This document shows positions 10,578 through 18,594 of a DNA stretch of 64,000 bases, in pieces; the stretch's first letter is position 1; every line of letters begins with the position of its first letter. Under the pieces are notes generated by a model, which had not been told where the DNA came from, did not search any database, and saw only the letters and a program-made list of their open reading frames with translations. Source of the stretch: Propionispora hippei DSM 15287 (GTDB taxonomy: Bacteria; Bacillota; Negativicutes; Propionisporales; Propionisporaceae); assembly GCF_900141835.1 (NCBI RefSeq), contig NZ_FQZD01000009.1, positions 62,001 through 126,000 of the forward strand, written 5' to 3'. Both the position numbers and the translations under genes were made by a program.

Positions 10578-10650
10578 GCAGTCATCGGTAGCTAACCCTT
10601 TAGACCCATGGCTTTGCGTCCTCACCTTTCGGCTGAGTTTGCCCATTCCA
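10572..10650 (-). promoter_or_regulatory. Cyclic-di-GMP-I (GEMM) riboswitch aptamer
   Basis: On the minus strand the leader contains, in order, GGGCAAACTCAG, CCGAAAGG (GNRA-type tetraloop), TGAGGACGCAAAGCC, ATGGGTCTAA, then GATGACTGCCAGGCTGC. These are the conserved blocks of the class I c-di-GMP aptamer (GGGCAAAC, GAAA loop, GGACGCAAAGCC, the GGTC tetraloop-receptor side, GCCxGGxTGC). It is followed directly by an intrinsic terminator, so it is probably a transcription-control switch for the chemoreceptor gene at 8385-10370. Whether ligand raises or lowers expression cannot be read with certainty. Confidence 0.88.
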
Positions 10651-10925
10651 TTTATTTTCCTTTTCGACAAATTACAGGAAAATCCTCTTGCTATTCTACA
10701 AAACTCACTCATATTTTGACTTTTTCGTCAGCAAGCTCACTGTAGCTATGTCTCACTCAATGGACCACTTCCTGCAGCATGCCGTTCCTGATCCGGCCCA
10801 CTATATCCAAATCATCAACCTGATAAGTTATATATTCCTATCCGATCTTACTATGCGCGACATTTAGCCTATACCCTAACCCGGAAAACCACTCGGCCGC
10901 TGAACTGAAGTTTATATCAAGACAG

Positions 10926-10966
10926 CCTGATACCCGTCAACGGATACCAGGCTGTCTTCTTTGGCT
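10926..10966 (-). terminator. Hairpin terminator downstream of the HAD gene
   Basis: Long inverted repeat AAGACAGCCTGGTATCCG / CGGGTATCAGGCTGTCTT with a short loop, just after the HAD phosphatase stop codon. The T tract is weak on both strands. Between this hairpin and about 10650 I see no gene, only the presumed promoter region of the riboswitch transcript. Confidence 0.6.
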
Positions 10967-10976
10967 TAGACAACAT

Positions 10977-11777
10977 TCAGATCACATTATATTTTTTCAG
11001 TGCCTTATAAATTCCGTCCTTATCCACATCGTCGGTTACCGCAAAGGCAGCCGCCTTCAGTTCTTCGGTGGCATTTCCCATGGCAATGCCATAGTTCACC
11101 TGGCGCATCATCTCCAGGTCATTGCGGGCATCGCCAAAAGCGAAGGTATTGGCAAAATCAATACCCAGTTTTTCGTGCAAAAAGCGGACACCCTTGCCTT
11201 TGGTATGGCCGGGCAAGTGGATATCCATGCGAATATTTTCCGAGGTGTACATATCTACCAGCCAGTCTTTTGGCAAACAATCCCGGCAGGTAAGCATCTG
11301 TTGTTCGGCGGCAAACATAGCGGTGACCATCCCGGAGTGAATCTCTTCCGGCTGCCAGGAAAATATCCAGGGCTCATCGCCTGATAAGTCGGCACCGAAC
11401 AATTCCCTATGGCGCTGTAGCACCGGATGATCCGCCGGGCTCGACCAGATACCCAGGCTGCCGGTGAAATTAAACGGCACATCATATTCCTGGAAAAGTC
11501 GCAGTAAAAAAGTAAGGTTTTCAGGTTTAAAATAATTGTCATACAGGACTTCCTGGTGAAAAGTAATATAGTTACCATTGCAGCCGATGAATCCGTCAAA
11601 ATTAAGTTTTTCCAATACCGCTGGCAGCTTGCCCCGGGCCGAAGCCACCACGGCATAATGGCCTTTTTCCTGCAGCAGGCGAACCGCTTCACAGGTGCTG
11701 GGCAAAGGCTCATACATACCGCCTGGCAAATGCAGCATGGTCCCGTCAACATCAAAAAACACAATCTTTTTCCCCAT
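10977..11777 (-). CDS. Cof-type HAD-IIB family phosphatase
   Basis: A 266-residue cytoplasmic hydrolase of the Cof/YidA subfamily. Motif I is FFDVDGTML with the catalytic aspartates at residues 9 and 11, motif II is the VVASARG segment (about 60), and the acidic motif IV is FGDARNDLEMM (about 220). A type IIB cap lies between about 85 and 190. The length is normal. These enzymes dephosphorylate sugar phosphates or flavin precursors; the substrate here is not known. It stands alone, with GAGGAATGG ahead of the ATG and a hairpin after the stop. Confidence 0.9.
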   Translation of the reverse strand: MGKKIVFFDVDGTMLHLPGGMYEPLPSTCEAVRLLQEKGHYAVVASARGKLPAVLEKLNFDGFIGCNGNYITFHQEVLYDNYFKPENLTFLLRLFQEYDVPFNFTGSLGIWSSPADHPVLQRHRELFGADLSGDEPWIFSWQPEEIHSGMVTAMFAAEQQMLTCRDCLPKDWLVDMYTSENIRMDIHLPGHTKGKGVRFLHEKLGIDFANTFAFGDARNDLEMMRQVNYGIAMGNATEELKAAAFAVTDDVDKDGIYKALKKYNVI

Positions 11778-11984
11778 AAGCCATTCCTCGTTTTCTTCGT
11801 TCTTCGCTATAACATGTTACATTCCTACTCTTCTATATTTATCTCACACAATAAAAATTCCTGCCGTTACCCCTCCGGTACAATTGGACCGCCGAAAGTA
11901 ACCAAGCCTGGCAAGTTATCCTAAGACATTCTCACCGGGCTTATCCGCTACAGAGTATACTTTAAGATTCCCACTGCCCCTGCA

Positions 11985-12065
11985 AGCTCTCGCCAGTTTG
12001 CACAGTTCCTCCGCCACTACGCTAAAGCCTCTCCCCCTACTCACCGGCGAGGCCAACCTTCATTG
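11985..12065 (-). pseudogene. Decayed fragment of a chemoreceptor signalling tip
   Basis: On the minus strand this stretch reads AGE-stop-G, then after a short frameshift RGFSVVAEELCKLARA, matching the [21 protein letters not shown] core of chemoreceptors. It has an in-frame stop and an indel, and no receptor sequence is recognisable beyond it. It is therefore debris of a lost receptor gene. The rest of 11778-12140 shows nothing else I can name. Confidence 0.65.
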
Positions 12066-12140
12066 GTTCTTACCTCATCGCCGCCCAAATCAAAAGCACC
12101 CTGCAAATTACCCGAAACGCAAAGGCAGGCAACCGGTATC

Positions 12141-12782
12141 TTAATACCCCAGTTCCCTGCCCACAATCACCACTTTGATACGGTCTTTGATAAATTGCCG
12201 TTTAATCACGGCAAAGCTGTTACATATCCGTTCCTCACTTTTGCAATCCACACAATATCCCAGCGTAGCGCAGGGCGTCTTCTTGTTTAACCGCTTCGCA
12301 TCCAAAGGGGCTGCGTAATGTCTTGTCCGTTTTTCCGCTTCCTCCAGATTTCTTACCAGCTTGTTAATTCCAGCCACAATAATAACCTGCTCCGGACCAT
12401 AGATCATAGCGGCTACTCTACTGCCATTGCCATCAATATTGTATAATTCGCCCTCCTCAGTTAAGGCGTTCGTACTAGCTAGAAATGTATCAGCGCCAAA
12501 GCTTTGCCGGTATAGCGCTTTTTTCTCTTCCCGGGTAATTCCCTGCCGGTACTTGTCCAGAAAGTTGTAGCGGCCATTACGCAAAAGATCCAGTATGCCT
12601 GTTTCCCCAAGCGTTACCGAGTCTCCCACTGCCACCGTCGAATGCTCGGGGATCAACTGCTTTATCTTTTCTTTTAACGCCAGTTCATCAGCAACATAAA
12701 AAGAACCAATATTATGCTTTTCCAAATTAGCCATCGTACGTTCAATCTGCTTGTTTCTATACCATGTTATATGATTGTCCAT
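12141..12782 (-). CDS. LUD domain protein (LutC/YkgG-like, lactate-utilisation family)
   Basis: A protein of about 213 residues with the LUD fold: AVGDSVTLGETGILDLL (about 50-65) and NIDGNGSRVAAMIYGPEQVIIVAG (about 115-140). The C-terminal part has four cysteines (CATLGYCVDCKSEERIC), which could bind metal. Family members serve as subunits of L-lactate oxidation complexes or as stand-alone proteins; no lutA or lutB lies nearby, so the reaction is unknown. A GTG at 12794 would add four residues, but the ATG at 12782 (MDNHITWYRNK) fits the family N-terminus better; neither has an ideal ribosome site. The Rrf2 regulator gene lies 66 bp upstream on the same strand and may control it. Confidence 0.82.
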   Translation of the reverse strand: MDNHITWYRNKQIERTMANLEKHNIGSFYVADELALKEKIKQLIPEHSTVAVGDSVTLGETGILDLLRNGRYNFLDKYRQGITREEKKALYRQSFGADTFLASTNALTEEGELYNIDGNGSRVAAMIYGPEQVIIVAGINKLVRNLEEAEKRTRHYAAPLDAKRLNKKTPCATLGYCVDCKSEERICNSFAVIKRQFIKDRIKVVIVGRELGY

Positions 12783-12860
12783 TCTTCCAATCACGTCCAG
12801 TTACATATTTTATCTTTAGTTTCTTAGCAAGTAAACTTGCAGCCAGAAAAAAGCAGAGCC

Positions 12861-13397
12861 CTATCGCGACTGCCCACGCAGAAACCAATCCAGCGTGGCC
12901 GCCCGCTGCTCGGCAGGAACTTTCGTCTGTACCTCGGCATGCAGCCAGGCCAATGTTTTAGCTCTTAGATACTGCCTCATCTCTTCTTCCGCTTCCAGCA
13001 TGACCACTTTAATTAAACAGGGACACTTTTTGTGTGAGTCCGGCAGGTTTTCTTTGTCCAGCAATATCTCTTTTTGCCTGATCTCCACACAGCGGAAGAA
13101 GTGAGAAGCCCCCTCGATGGCCTCCACAACATCCCAAAAGGTGATGGTCTCCGGCGTACGGGCCAACTTATACCCGCCTTTAACGCCGGGAATCGATTTG
13201 ACAATACCCGCTTTCGTAAGCTTTGTATATACCTTGGAAAGATAGGTCTCAGAAATGCCCTGGTACGCCGCTAAGTCCTTGATCCCCACTGATTTGCCGG
13301 CCGGAAAATCCACCATATATAACAGACAATGTAACGCGTACTCTACACCCACGGAAAATTGCAATGAATTCACCTTCTCATACTGTTTACTTTTCAC
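12861..13397 (-). CDS. Rrf2 family transcriptional regulator
   Basis: A 178-residue regulator with the Rrf2 winged helix: SVGVEYALHCLLYM (about 15-28), the recognition helix KDLAAYQGISETYLSKVYTKL (about 40-60) and the wing VKSIPGVKGGYKLAR. Three cysteines in the second half (FFRCVE, KKCPCLIK) sit where IscR/NsrR-type members hold an iron-sulphur cluster, so redox or nitric-oxide sensing is possible but not shown. The start is GTG after GGAAGT. It is divergent from the flavin-binding gene at 13593, and the space between holds a strong promoter and a perfect 13-bp inverted repeat, a likely operator. Confidence 0.92.
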   Translation of the reverse strand: MKSKQYEKVNSLQFSVGVEYALHCLLYMVDFPAGKSVGIKDLAAYQGISETYLSKVYTKLTKAGIVKSIPGVKGGYKLARTPETITFWDVVEAIEGASHFFRCVEIRQKEILLDKENLPDSHKKCPCLIKVVMLEAEEEMRQYLRAKTLAWLHAEVQTKVPAEQRAATLDWFLRGQSR

Positions 13398-13489
13398 ATA
13401 GTACTTCCATATTTCCGATTAGTCAATACAAACTCCTTCACATTATAGTCAAATATTATCTACAATCCCTTTCTTTTACGCAAGAGCGG

Positions 13490-13518
13490 TTGACACAAGG
13501 AAATACTCTTTATATAAT
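13490..13518 (+). promoter_or_regulatory. Strong sigma-A promoter for the 13593 gene
   Basis: TTGACA at 13490-13495 and TATAAT at 13513-13518 with a 17-bp spacer, both perfect consensus, reading towards the flavin-binding protein gene. Confidence 0.85.
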
Positions 13519-13561
13519 AATTACAGATAATATATATCTGCGATTATAATTATCTGTAATT
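13519..13561. promoter_or_regulatory. Probable Rrf2-family operator (nested inverted repeats)
   Basis: AATTACAGATAAT (13519-13531) and ATTATCTGTAATT (13549-13561) form a perfect 13-bp inverted repeat 17 bp apart. A third half-site TATCTG at 13535-13540 pairs with CAGATA at 13524 to form a smaller nested dyad. It starts immediately after the -10 box, so binding would block the promoter at 13490. AT-rich dyads are normal for this regulator family. Confidence 0.7.
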
Positions 13562-13592
13562 TTATATTTTATAAACATATAGGAGGAAAAAT

Positions 13593-13967
13593 ATGCTAAG
13601 CGAAAAATTTTTCGAAGTATTAACCCATGAAGGAGTCGTTTCCATCGTGACCTGGAATACGGAAGAAGTCCATGTGGTAAATACCTGGAATTCCTACCTG
13701 GTTATCACGCCTGACCAACGAATCTTAATTCCGGCGTATGCCATGCACCGGACCGAAAAAAACCTTACTCTCCACAATAAAGTGAAACTGACTTTAGGCA
13801 GCAGGGAAGTTATGGGCTATAAAGACTACCAGGGTACAGGCTTTCTCGTCGAAGGAACAGGAAAATTTCTTGCATCCGGCCCTGAATTTGATATGATGAA
13901 GGAAAAGTTCTCCTTCTTAACCAGAGTATTGGAAATCACCGTTGCCAAAGCCAAGCAAATGCTCTAA
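13593..13967 (+). CDS. Pyridoxamine 5'-phosphate oxidase-like flavin-binding protein
   Basis: A 124-residue protein of the split-barrel PNPOx-like fold: HEGVVSIVTWNTEEVHVVNTWNSYLVI at the N-terminus, RILIPAYAMHRTEKNL in the middle, and TGFLVEGTGKFLASGPEFDMMKEKFSF near the end. Such small members bind FMN or F420/heme and act as reductases or sensors; the substrate is unknown. A near-perfect AGGAGGAAAAAT ribosome site precedes the ATG. It has its own consensus promoter overlapped by the nested dyad at 13519-13561, so it is probably repressed by the divergent Rrf2 protein. Confidence 0.85.
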   Translation: MLSEKFFEVLTHEGVVSIVTWNTEEVHVVNTWNSYLVITPDQRILIPAYAMHRTEKNLTLHNKVKLTLGSREVMGYKDYQGTGFLVEGTGKFLASGPEFDMMKEKFSFLTRVLEITVAKAKQML

Positions 13968-14273
13968 TAACTAACCGTTCCGGTTAGCTCCGTAAAAAAA
14001 AATTATTTCTCTCTTGCTTATCTTTTTTTGTAAATTTCACTTATGGTAACTTAACGTATATATCCAAAATCCTATTGAAAAATGTGCAATGGCCCCACCC
14101 TTGTCAGAAACAAGAGCGGGGCCATTTCCCACTGTTTTCGTGGCGTGGTCAAAGATCCTTTCTTTTGGCGTTACCTTAAGAATAAATATTTTAAAAGTTA
14201 AGCAGACTGCAATAAAATCACACTGTTAGCGTTATTATAAGTAGAACCTTATTTAATCTACCGAGGAGAGTGT
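13968..14273. other. Intergenic region with two hairpins
   Basis: No gene is seen. A small stem CTAACCG/CGGTTAG sits right after the 13967 stop. A larger hairpin at 14088-14126 (AATGGCCCC...GGGGCCATT) has a stem long enough for a terminator but only a short T run. The 3' part presumably holds the promoter for the gene at 14274. Confidence 0.5.
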
Positions 14274-14609
14274 ATGATGAATCTTGATACGAAAGTAGTG
14301 GAAGCTTTTCAATTAATGTGGGAAAATTTCCCCGAACCGGTTACCCTGGTACACAAAAGCCGTGAAGTCATTGCCGTGAATGCGGCCTGTGCGGCGATTG
14401 GCCGTATGCCCGGCATGCGGTGTATTGAGCAAGGCGCGCCGGAAGCCCACAGAGGCTGTCTGGCCAATCAAGCCTTGCAAACCCAAAAAGCCACTTACAA
14501 AACCATTACTCGCGGCGACAAAAATATCATTTCCTATTGGCTTCCCATTAACGGCTACCCCGATTATTTCATCCATTTTGGTGTGGGCGTTACTATTGAC
14601 TATCAATAA
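14274..14609 (+). CDS. Small PAS-like single-domain protein
   Basis: A 111-residue protein that looks like one PAS domain: FQLMWENFPEPVTLVHKSREVIAVNAACAAIGRMPG at the start and a final strand IISYWLPINGYPDYFIHFGVGVTIDY. Two cysteines in the middle (MRCIEQGAPEAHRGC) could bind a metal or cofactor. There is no output domain, so it may act as a free sensor that binds another protein. CGAGGAGAGTGT precedes the ATG. It opens a same-strand group: EFR1 ferredoxin, ECF sigma factor and a membrane protein. Confidence 0.7.
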   Translation: MMNLDTKVVEAFQLMWENFPEPVTLVHKSREVIAVNAACAAIGRMPGMRCIEQGAPEAHRGCLANQALQTQKATYKTITRGDKNIISYWLPINGYPDYFIHFGVGVTIDYQ

Positions 14610-14722
14610 GCCAATAGAACTTTATCCAATTTCATTGACTGGATTTCTTTTCTCGAAGTAATTTCGAATATGTCTTTTATTAAATACTTGCAAACTATAA
14701 ACCAGTAGGTGGTTATTCATTT

Positions 14723-15520
14723 ATGCCGAAAACTATCATCTATTACTTTTCAGCCACCGGCAACTCCAAGCACGTGGCTAATGTTCTGGCGTCCAACATT
14801 GAAGATTGCCGTTTATGTCCCATTCCGCACACGGCGCAAGAAGAAAGTATTTATATTGATGCCGACATGGTAGGCCTGGTCATTCCCACCCATTACTTTG
14901 GCGTGCCGCCGCTGGTTGCCGCCTTTATCCGTAAATTAAAATTTGCTCCAAGCGTAAATTATGTATTTGCGATCATAACCAGTGGCAGCAGCCAATACCT
15001 GAACAGTTCACTGAAGCAGCTCAAAAAGCTTTTCTTTGTCCAAGGACAAGAACTGCATGCCGGCTATCATGTACAGATGATATCCAGCTATATCCCGCTT
15101 TCCGACATTCCGGCACCGGAAAAGCTGCAGCAAACGTTAGCGGCAGCCGACAAAAAAATAGAACGAATGATTCATTCGATCTTAATCCGCAAGTATCACT
15201 ATGATTCGGAAGGAATGTATACCCCTCTCCAGGGAATCAACCGGTATTGGCAGAAACATTTACTCCCTAGTACTTATACAAAATTCAGTTGCAGAGAATC
15301 CTGTACCGGTTGCGCTACTTGTGCCAAGGTATGCCCCGTCAAGAATATAACGATGGCAGGGCAACGGCCGCAATGGCGGAAGGATTGCCAGGAATGCCTG
15401 GCCTGTCTGCATCTATGCCCGTCCGAAAGCATCGAGTTTGGCAAACGGACGGCGGCCCGGCAACGTTACCGCCACCCCCAGGTCACCGTTAAGGAACTGC
15501 TTATCGACAGACTGCCATGA
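14723..15520 (+). CDS. EFR1-family protein: flavodoxin domain fused to a 2[4Fe-4S] ferredoxin
   Basis: A 265-residue redox protein. The N-terminal flavodoxin-like domain opens with IIYYFSATGNSKHVA, the phosphate-binding loop for FMN, and VIPTHYFGVPP. The C-terminus carries two ferredoxin motifs, CTGCATCAKVCPV and CQECLACLHLCP, each of the CxxCxxCxxxCP form. This combination defines the EFR1 family of electron carriers in anaerobes. Its stop overlaps a possible ATG of the following sigma gene (ATGA), suggesting coupling. The exact partner enzymes are unknown. Confidence 0.92.
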   Translation: MPKTIIYYFSATGNSKHVANVLASNIEDCRLCPIPHTAQEESIYIDADMVGLVIPTHYFGVPPLVAAFIRKLKFAPSVNYVFAIITSGSSQYLNSSLKQLKKLFFVQGQELHAGYHVQMISSYIPLSDIPAPEKLQQTLAAADKKIERMIHSILIRKYHYDSEGMYTPLQGINRYWQKHLLPSTYTKFSCRESCTGCATCAKVCPVKNITMAGQRPQWRKDCQECLACLHLCPSESIEFGKRTAARQRYRHPQVTVKELLIDRLP

Positions 15521-16122
15521 TTAGCCTTACTCAGCTATATGCGTACGAACCTTGTAGAGGAATGTTTATTTTGCAAAAAAACGAACAAGATCTCATCATC
15601 CTGTTTAAGCAAGAAAAAGAAAACTTACTTCGTTTTGTTCGCTCCAAGATCACAGGTATTTCCGATATGGATGCGGAAGATATCGTAGCCGATACTTTAT
15701 TTAACATATATAACCGGTTGAGCGCTGATCACCCCATTGAAAATCTGCTGCCCTATCTCTATCAATCGGTTAAAAATAAAATATTCGATTGGTTTCGCCG
15801 TCCCCAACCGGCAGTCTCCCTGGATGCCGCCGAGGTGGATGCCCAACTGCAAAGAAATGAACTGCTGGATAACCGGGCAGCTATTGAATATATCGTAGAA
15901 CAAAAAGAACTTGCTTTACTATTAAAAACCGCCTTAGTAAGCTTAGAGCCCAAACAGCGTGCCATATGGGTTGCCACGGAAATTGACGGCTACAGCTTCA
16001 AGGAATTATCGGTAAAATGGCAAGAACCGATCGGCACGCTGCTGGCAAGAAAAAGCCGGGCAACCGCTAAACTAAGAAAACTGCTGCAAGAGTATAAACA
16101 AAATTTGGACAGAGGTGAATAG
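15517..16122 (+). CDS. ECF-type sigma-70 family RNA polymerase sigma factor
   Basis: A sigma factor of up to 201 residues. Region 2 is LLRFVRSKITGISDMDAEDIVADTLFNIYNRL followed by LPYLYQSVKNKIFDWFRRPQ; region 4 is ALVSLEPKQRAIWVATEIDGYSFKELSVKWQEPIGTLLARKSRA, a helix-turn-helix for the -35 element. The ATG at 15517 overlaps the stop of the EFR1 gene, but a TTG at 15571 follows AGAGGA at good spacing and gives a more usual N-terminus (LQKNEQDLI). The gene just after it encodes a short membrane protein that could regulate it. Confidence 0.9.
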   Translation: MISLTQLYAYEPCRGMFILQKNEQDLIILFKQEKENLLRFVRSKITGISDMDAEDIVADTLFNIYNRLSADHPIENLLPYLYQSVKNKIFDWFRRPQPAVSLDAAEVDAQLQRNELLDNRAAIEYIVEQKELALLLKTALVSLEPKQRAIWVATEIDGYSFKELSVKWQEPIGTLLARKSRATAKLRKLLQEYKQNLDRGE

Positions 16123-16127
16123 AGGTC

Positions 16128-16517
16128 ATGAACGTTCACTGTAATTTTTGTATAACCAAAACACGCCACGTATTGGTGCAAATTTTATATGGCCTGCTGT
16201 TAGCATTACTCCTGGGGCTTGCCTTCGGTTTTTTTGTGCAAGCACTATGGAATGCACTATTGCCTGATTTATGGGGCTGGAAGGCGATTACTTACTGGCA
16301 GAGTGTCGGGTTGGTAATACTATCCCGTCTGATTTTCGGCAGTCACGGCTATCATAAATCACCGCTGCAGCCCGCTGCAGCCTGTAAAGTCAACTTTGCC
16401 AAAAAGGAAGTCGATTCCAGCGATCATCAGGATCTGTACTATGAGACCTGGTGGCAGGAAGAAGGAAAATACTCGTTGGAACGCTTCATGAGCCGCCTGC
16501 AGGATAAGGAAAAATAG
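16128..16517 (+). CDS. Small membrane protein linked to the ECF sigma factor
   Basis: A 129-residue protein with two likely membrane segments: about 16-40 (LVQILYGLLLALLLGLAFGFFVQALW) and about 50-68 (ITYWQSVGLVILSRLIF), then a charged soluble tail rich in E, K and H. Short proteins with this W-N-x-L-P and Q-x-x-G-L-x-x-L-x-R-x-x-F-G pattern often follow ECF sigma genes and may act as their regulators; that role is inferred here from position only. The N-terminal extension with cysteines (CNFC) is unusual. It starts five bases after the sigma stop, so co-transcription is nearly certain. Confidence 0.75.
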   Translation: MNVHCNFCITKTRHVLVQILYGLLLALLLGLAFGFFVQALWNALLPDLWGWKAITYWQSVGLVILSRLIFGSHGYHKSPLQPAAACKVNFAKKEVDSSDHQDLYYETWWQEEGKYSLERFMSRLQDKEK

Positions 16518-16694
16518 ACGGAAACACCTTGTATGTATTAGACCTTAAGCGAATCTGGATTCAGAAAGGTAGTTGGTATTAATGAGTCTTTATCGAAGCC
16601 TTATTAGCAGAGGCTGCGTTATAGGCCAAAGGAAGGCCGTTATAAAAGTTACGTCCGCCTGCCTATTCATCGGAATACCAGCACAGCTCCTATT

Positions 16695-17999
16695 TTATCC
16701 TTCTGCAAAAATCGCCATATCCGATACCATCAAATCCATAAGCTGTTCCACCGTACTTTGGGCAAGTGTTGATTCAAAAAAGTTTGTCGATAAAGTCAGC
16801 GTATCATTATATGTGCTGGCAATCATCATAAATCCAGGAGAATAGCATCCGCTGCCAATCATATAGTAATCTTCAACCGCAACGGAACCTAAGTGGATTC
16901 TTTCCTTAGCCAAAACGCCTACATTGGATAACCATGGATTACAATATTCTAATTTAACCTTTTCTGCAATAAATTGCTCAAATTGACTTTCTGCCTTTTT
17001 AAAGCTGACTTGTCCAAGCGTTTGGAAATATAAAGCCATATCTATACCAGGGCAATCATTCTTTACTTTTTTTGTTTCGCTTAAAACTCCTGCCAAAGTG
17101 GCATGGAAACTTTCTGTTAACTTTTGATGAATTCGAATGGGATTCATTCCTGAAAGATTGTAAATAGAGTTTGTTCTTTTTTCAGGCAAATACGTCCGTA
17201 AATCGGAAGTAAAGCATAAAGAGATAAGTTCATTGTCTATTTTTGCTATCTTGGAAAGAGAACGGCTTAAAGCAGCTAAGCAAACATCATTTATCGTTGC
17301 CTCGTTGTTGCGTGCATATTGTTTTAACCTGCGAAACTGAAGTGGACTAATTTGCCGGGACACTACGGTTTGATTTATGCTTTCCCCTAAAGTGCAAGGA
17401 ATGGCAACCGTATCTCCAGGGTCTGTGGGTGCTTCTTTTCTATTCATCATCGTATTGATTTTAGCTATAACTTTAGGCAACTGAAAAATTTCATCTTGTC
17501 CACGATTATAAGAGACTGGAGGTTGGACTGTATATTGGCTGCCTTTAAATAAATGATCATAAATAGAAATCAAGAGTTCCATATATTCCTTAAGGCCACC
17601 CGCATCACAGCAGGCATGATTAACCATTACGCATATGGTGTCCGTCTCAGCTCTAAATACCCTAGCCTTTATCTGACAATCCTTTTCAAAGTCTACCATT
17701 TGTGCAATAAAACTCCGAAGCTCTTCCTCGACTTCCAAAGTTTCAACAACAGAGCACAATTGAACTTGACTAAGATCATCTCGCCACTCCCAATAAGCGG
17801 TTTCATCTTCTTCAATCAATCGGCAACCTAAAATAGGCTCCAGCTCTAACGATATGCGCAACACTTGTTCGAATAGTCTCTCGTCAATGCGTCCTGTAAG
17901 CCTTAATACACAACTTAACTGGCTATTGGCGGAGTACTTTCCTACCAGGTAATTAAAAATATCCTGTGGAACAGCAGGATACCGCTTACCATGTTCCAT
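16695..17999 (-). CDS. Stand-alone condensation-domain-like acyltransferase
   Basis: A 434-residue protein of the CoA-dependent acyltransferase fold (NRPS condensation, PapA and alcohol acetyltransferase relatives). The active-site motif that normally reads HHxxxDG is here VNHACCDAGGL (about residue 131): the second histidine and the aspartate are kept. A C-terminal part with LSNVGVLAKERI fits the DFGWG-region position. No carrier-protein or adenylation domain is present and no peptide synthetase gene lies nearby, so it may acylate a small alcohol or lipid. AAAGGGGGACGTACA precedes the ATG. Codon use is AT-richer than the core genes. Confidence 0.75.
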   Translation of the reverse strand: MEHGKRYPAVPQDIFNYLVGKYSANSQLSCVLRLTGRIDERLFEQVLRISLELEPILGCRLIEEDETAYWEWRDDLSQVQLCSVVETLEVEEELRSFIAQMVDFEKDCQIKARVFRAETDTICVMVNHACCDAGGLKEYMELLISIYDHLFKGSQYTVQPPVSYNRGQDEIFQLPKVIAKINTMMNRKEAPTDPGDTVAIPCTLGESINQTVVSRQISPLQFRRLKQYARNNEATINDVCLAALSRSLSKIAKIDNELISLCFTSDLRTYLPEKRTNSIYNLSGMNPIRIHQKLTESFHATLAGVLSETKKVKNDCPGIDMALYFQTLGQVSFKKAESQFEQFIAEKVKLEYCNPWLSNVGVLAKERIHLGSVAVEDYYMIGSGCYSPGFMMIASTYNDTLTLSTNFFESTLAQSTVEQLMDLMVSDMAIFAEG

Positions 18000-18300
18000 T
18001 GTACGTCCCCCTTTATAAAAAATTTATACCGCAATAAGTTTTGTTTATAGCCAATCTCCGGTTTCCATATATTTGATATTTATTATATCATACTTTTACC
18101 TAAGCCACTGTCCCGTATGGAAAATTACACATAATTCAAAATTCTTCTACAATAATATAAGCAAAAAATCACCTTCTTGTTGGAGGAAGCCGGCTACGGT
18201 CAATGGATGCAAATTCTTCAATCACCGGCCTCAATTCTGTTTCAATAGAGGCAAAGAAGGTGTCCTGGCCACCGGTTGCCAAGTCTTCCCGGCCTATTCA
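18000..18300. other. Intergenic region without recognisable gene
   Basis: The part next to 18000 is AT-rich and should hold the promoter of the acyltransferase gene. The remainder (about 18170-18300) is more GC-rich and reads like protein-coding debris on the minus strand, but I could not match it to a family. Confidence 0.4.
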
Positions 18301-18477
18301 TCAAAAGCCCTTCCACCAGCTATCCTCTTCTTCTCTTTGGAAATCATCCACATAATATACACTCGTACTACCGCATTTAGGGCAACATTCCATATATCCG
18401 CCATCACCGATCGGCTTCAATATGGCCCCTTCTGTATTAAACACTTTTCCGCATTTTGTGCACTTTACAACTGCCAT
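18301..18477 (-). CDS. Small zinc-ribbon protein
   Basis: A 58-residue protein starting MAVVKCTKCGKVFN, with a second pair ECCPKCGSTSVYY; the two CxxC pairs form a zinc ribbon. The tail is acidic and ends in tryptophans (EEEDSWWKGF). An ATG 21 bases further upstream exists, but the site GGAAGGGG lies between it and the chosen ATG, so the shorter form is preferred. Function unknown; such ribbons often bind nucleic acid or other proteins. Confidence 0.75.
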   Translation of the reverse strand: MAVVKCTKCGKVFNTEGAILKPIGDGGYMECCPKCGSTSVYYVDDFQREEEDSWWKGF

Positions 18478-18594
18478 GTTTGTTTCCCCTTCCAGCATAA
18501 GTATGCTGCCAGGCCGGCAGCAATATCATAGAAATTAAGTACTTCTAAAGTTAGCTCACTATTCCGGAGTTTTTTCTTCCGAATTGCATTCTTG

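Noticed and set aside
10461-10712. Minus-strand ORF of 83 codons
   Set aside because: It overlaps the c-di-GMP riboswitch and its terminator; no ribosome site.
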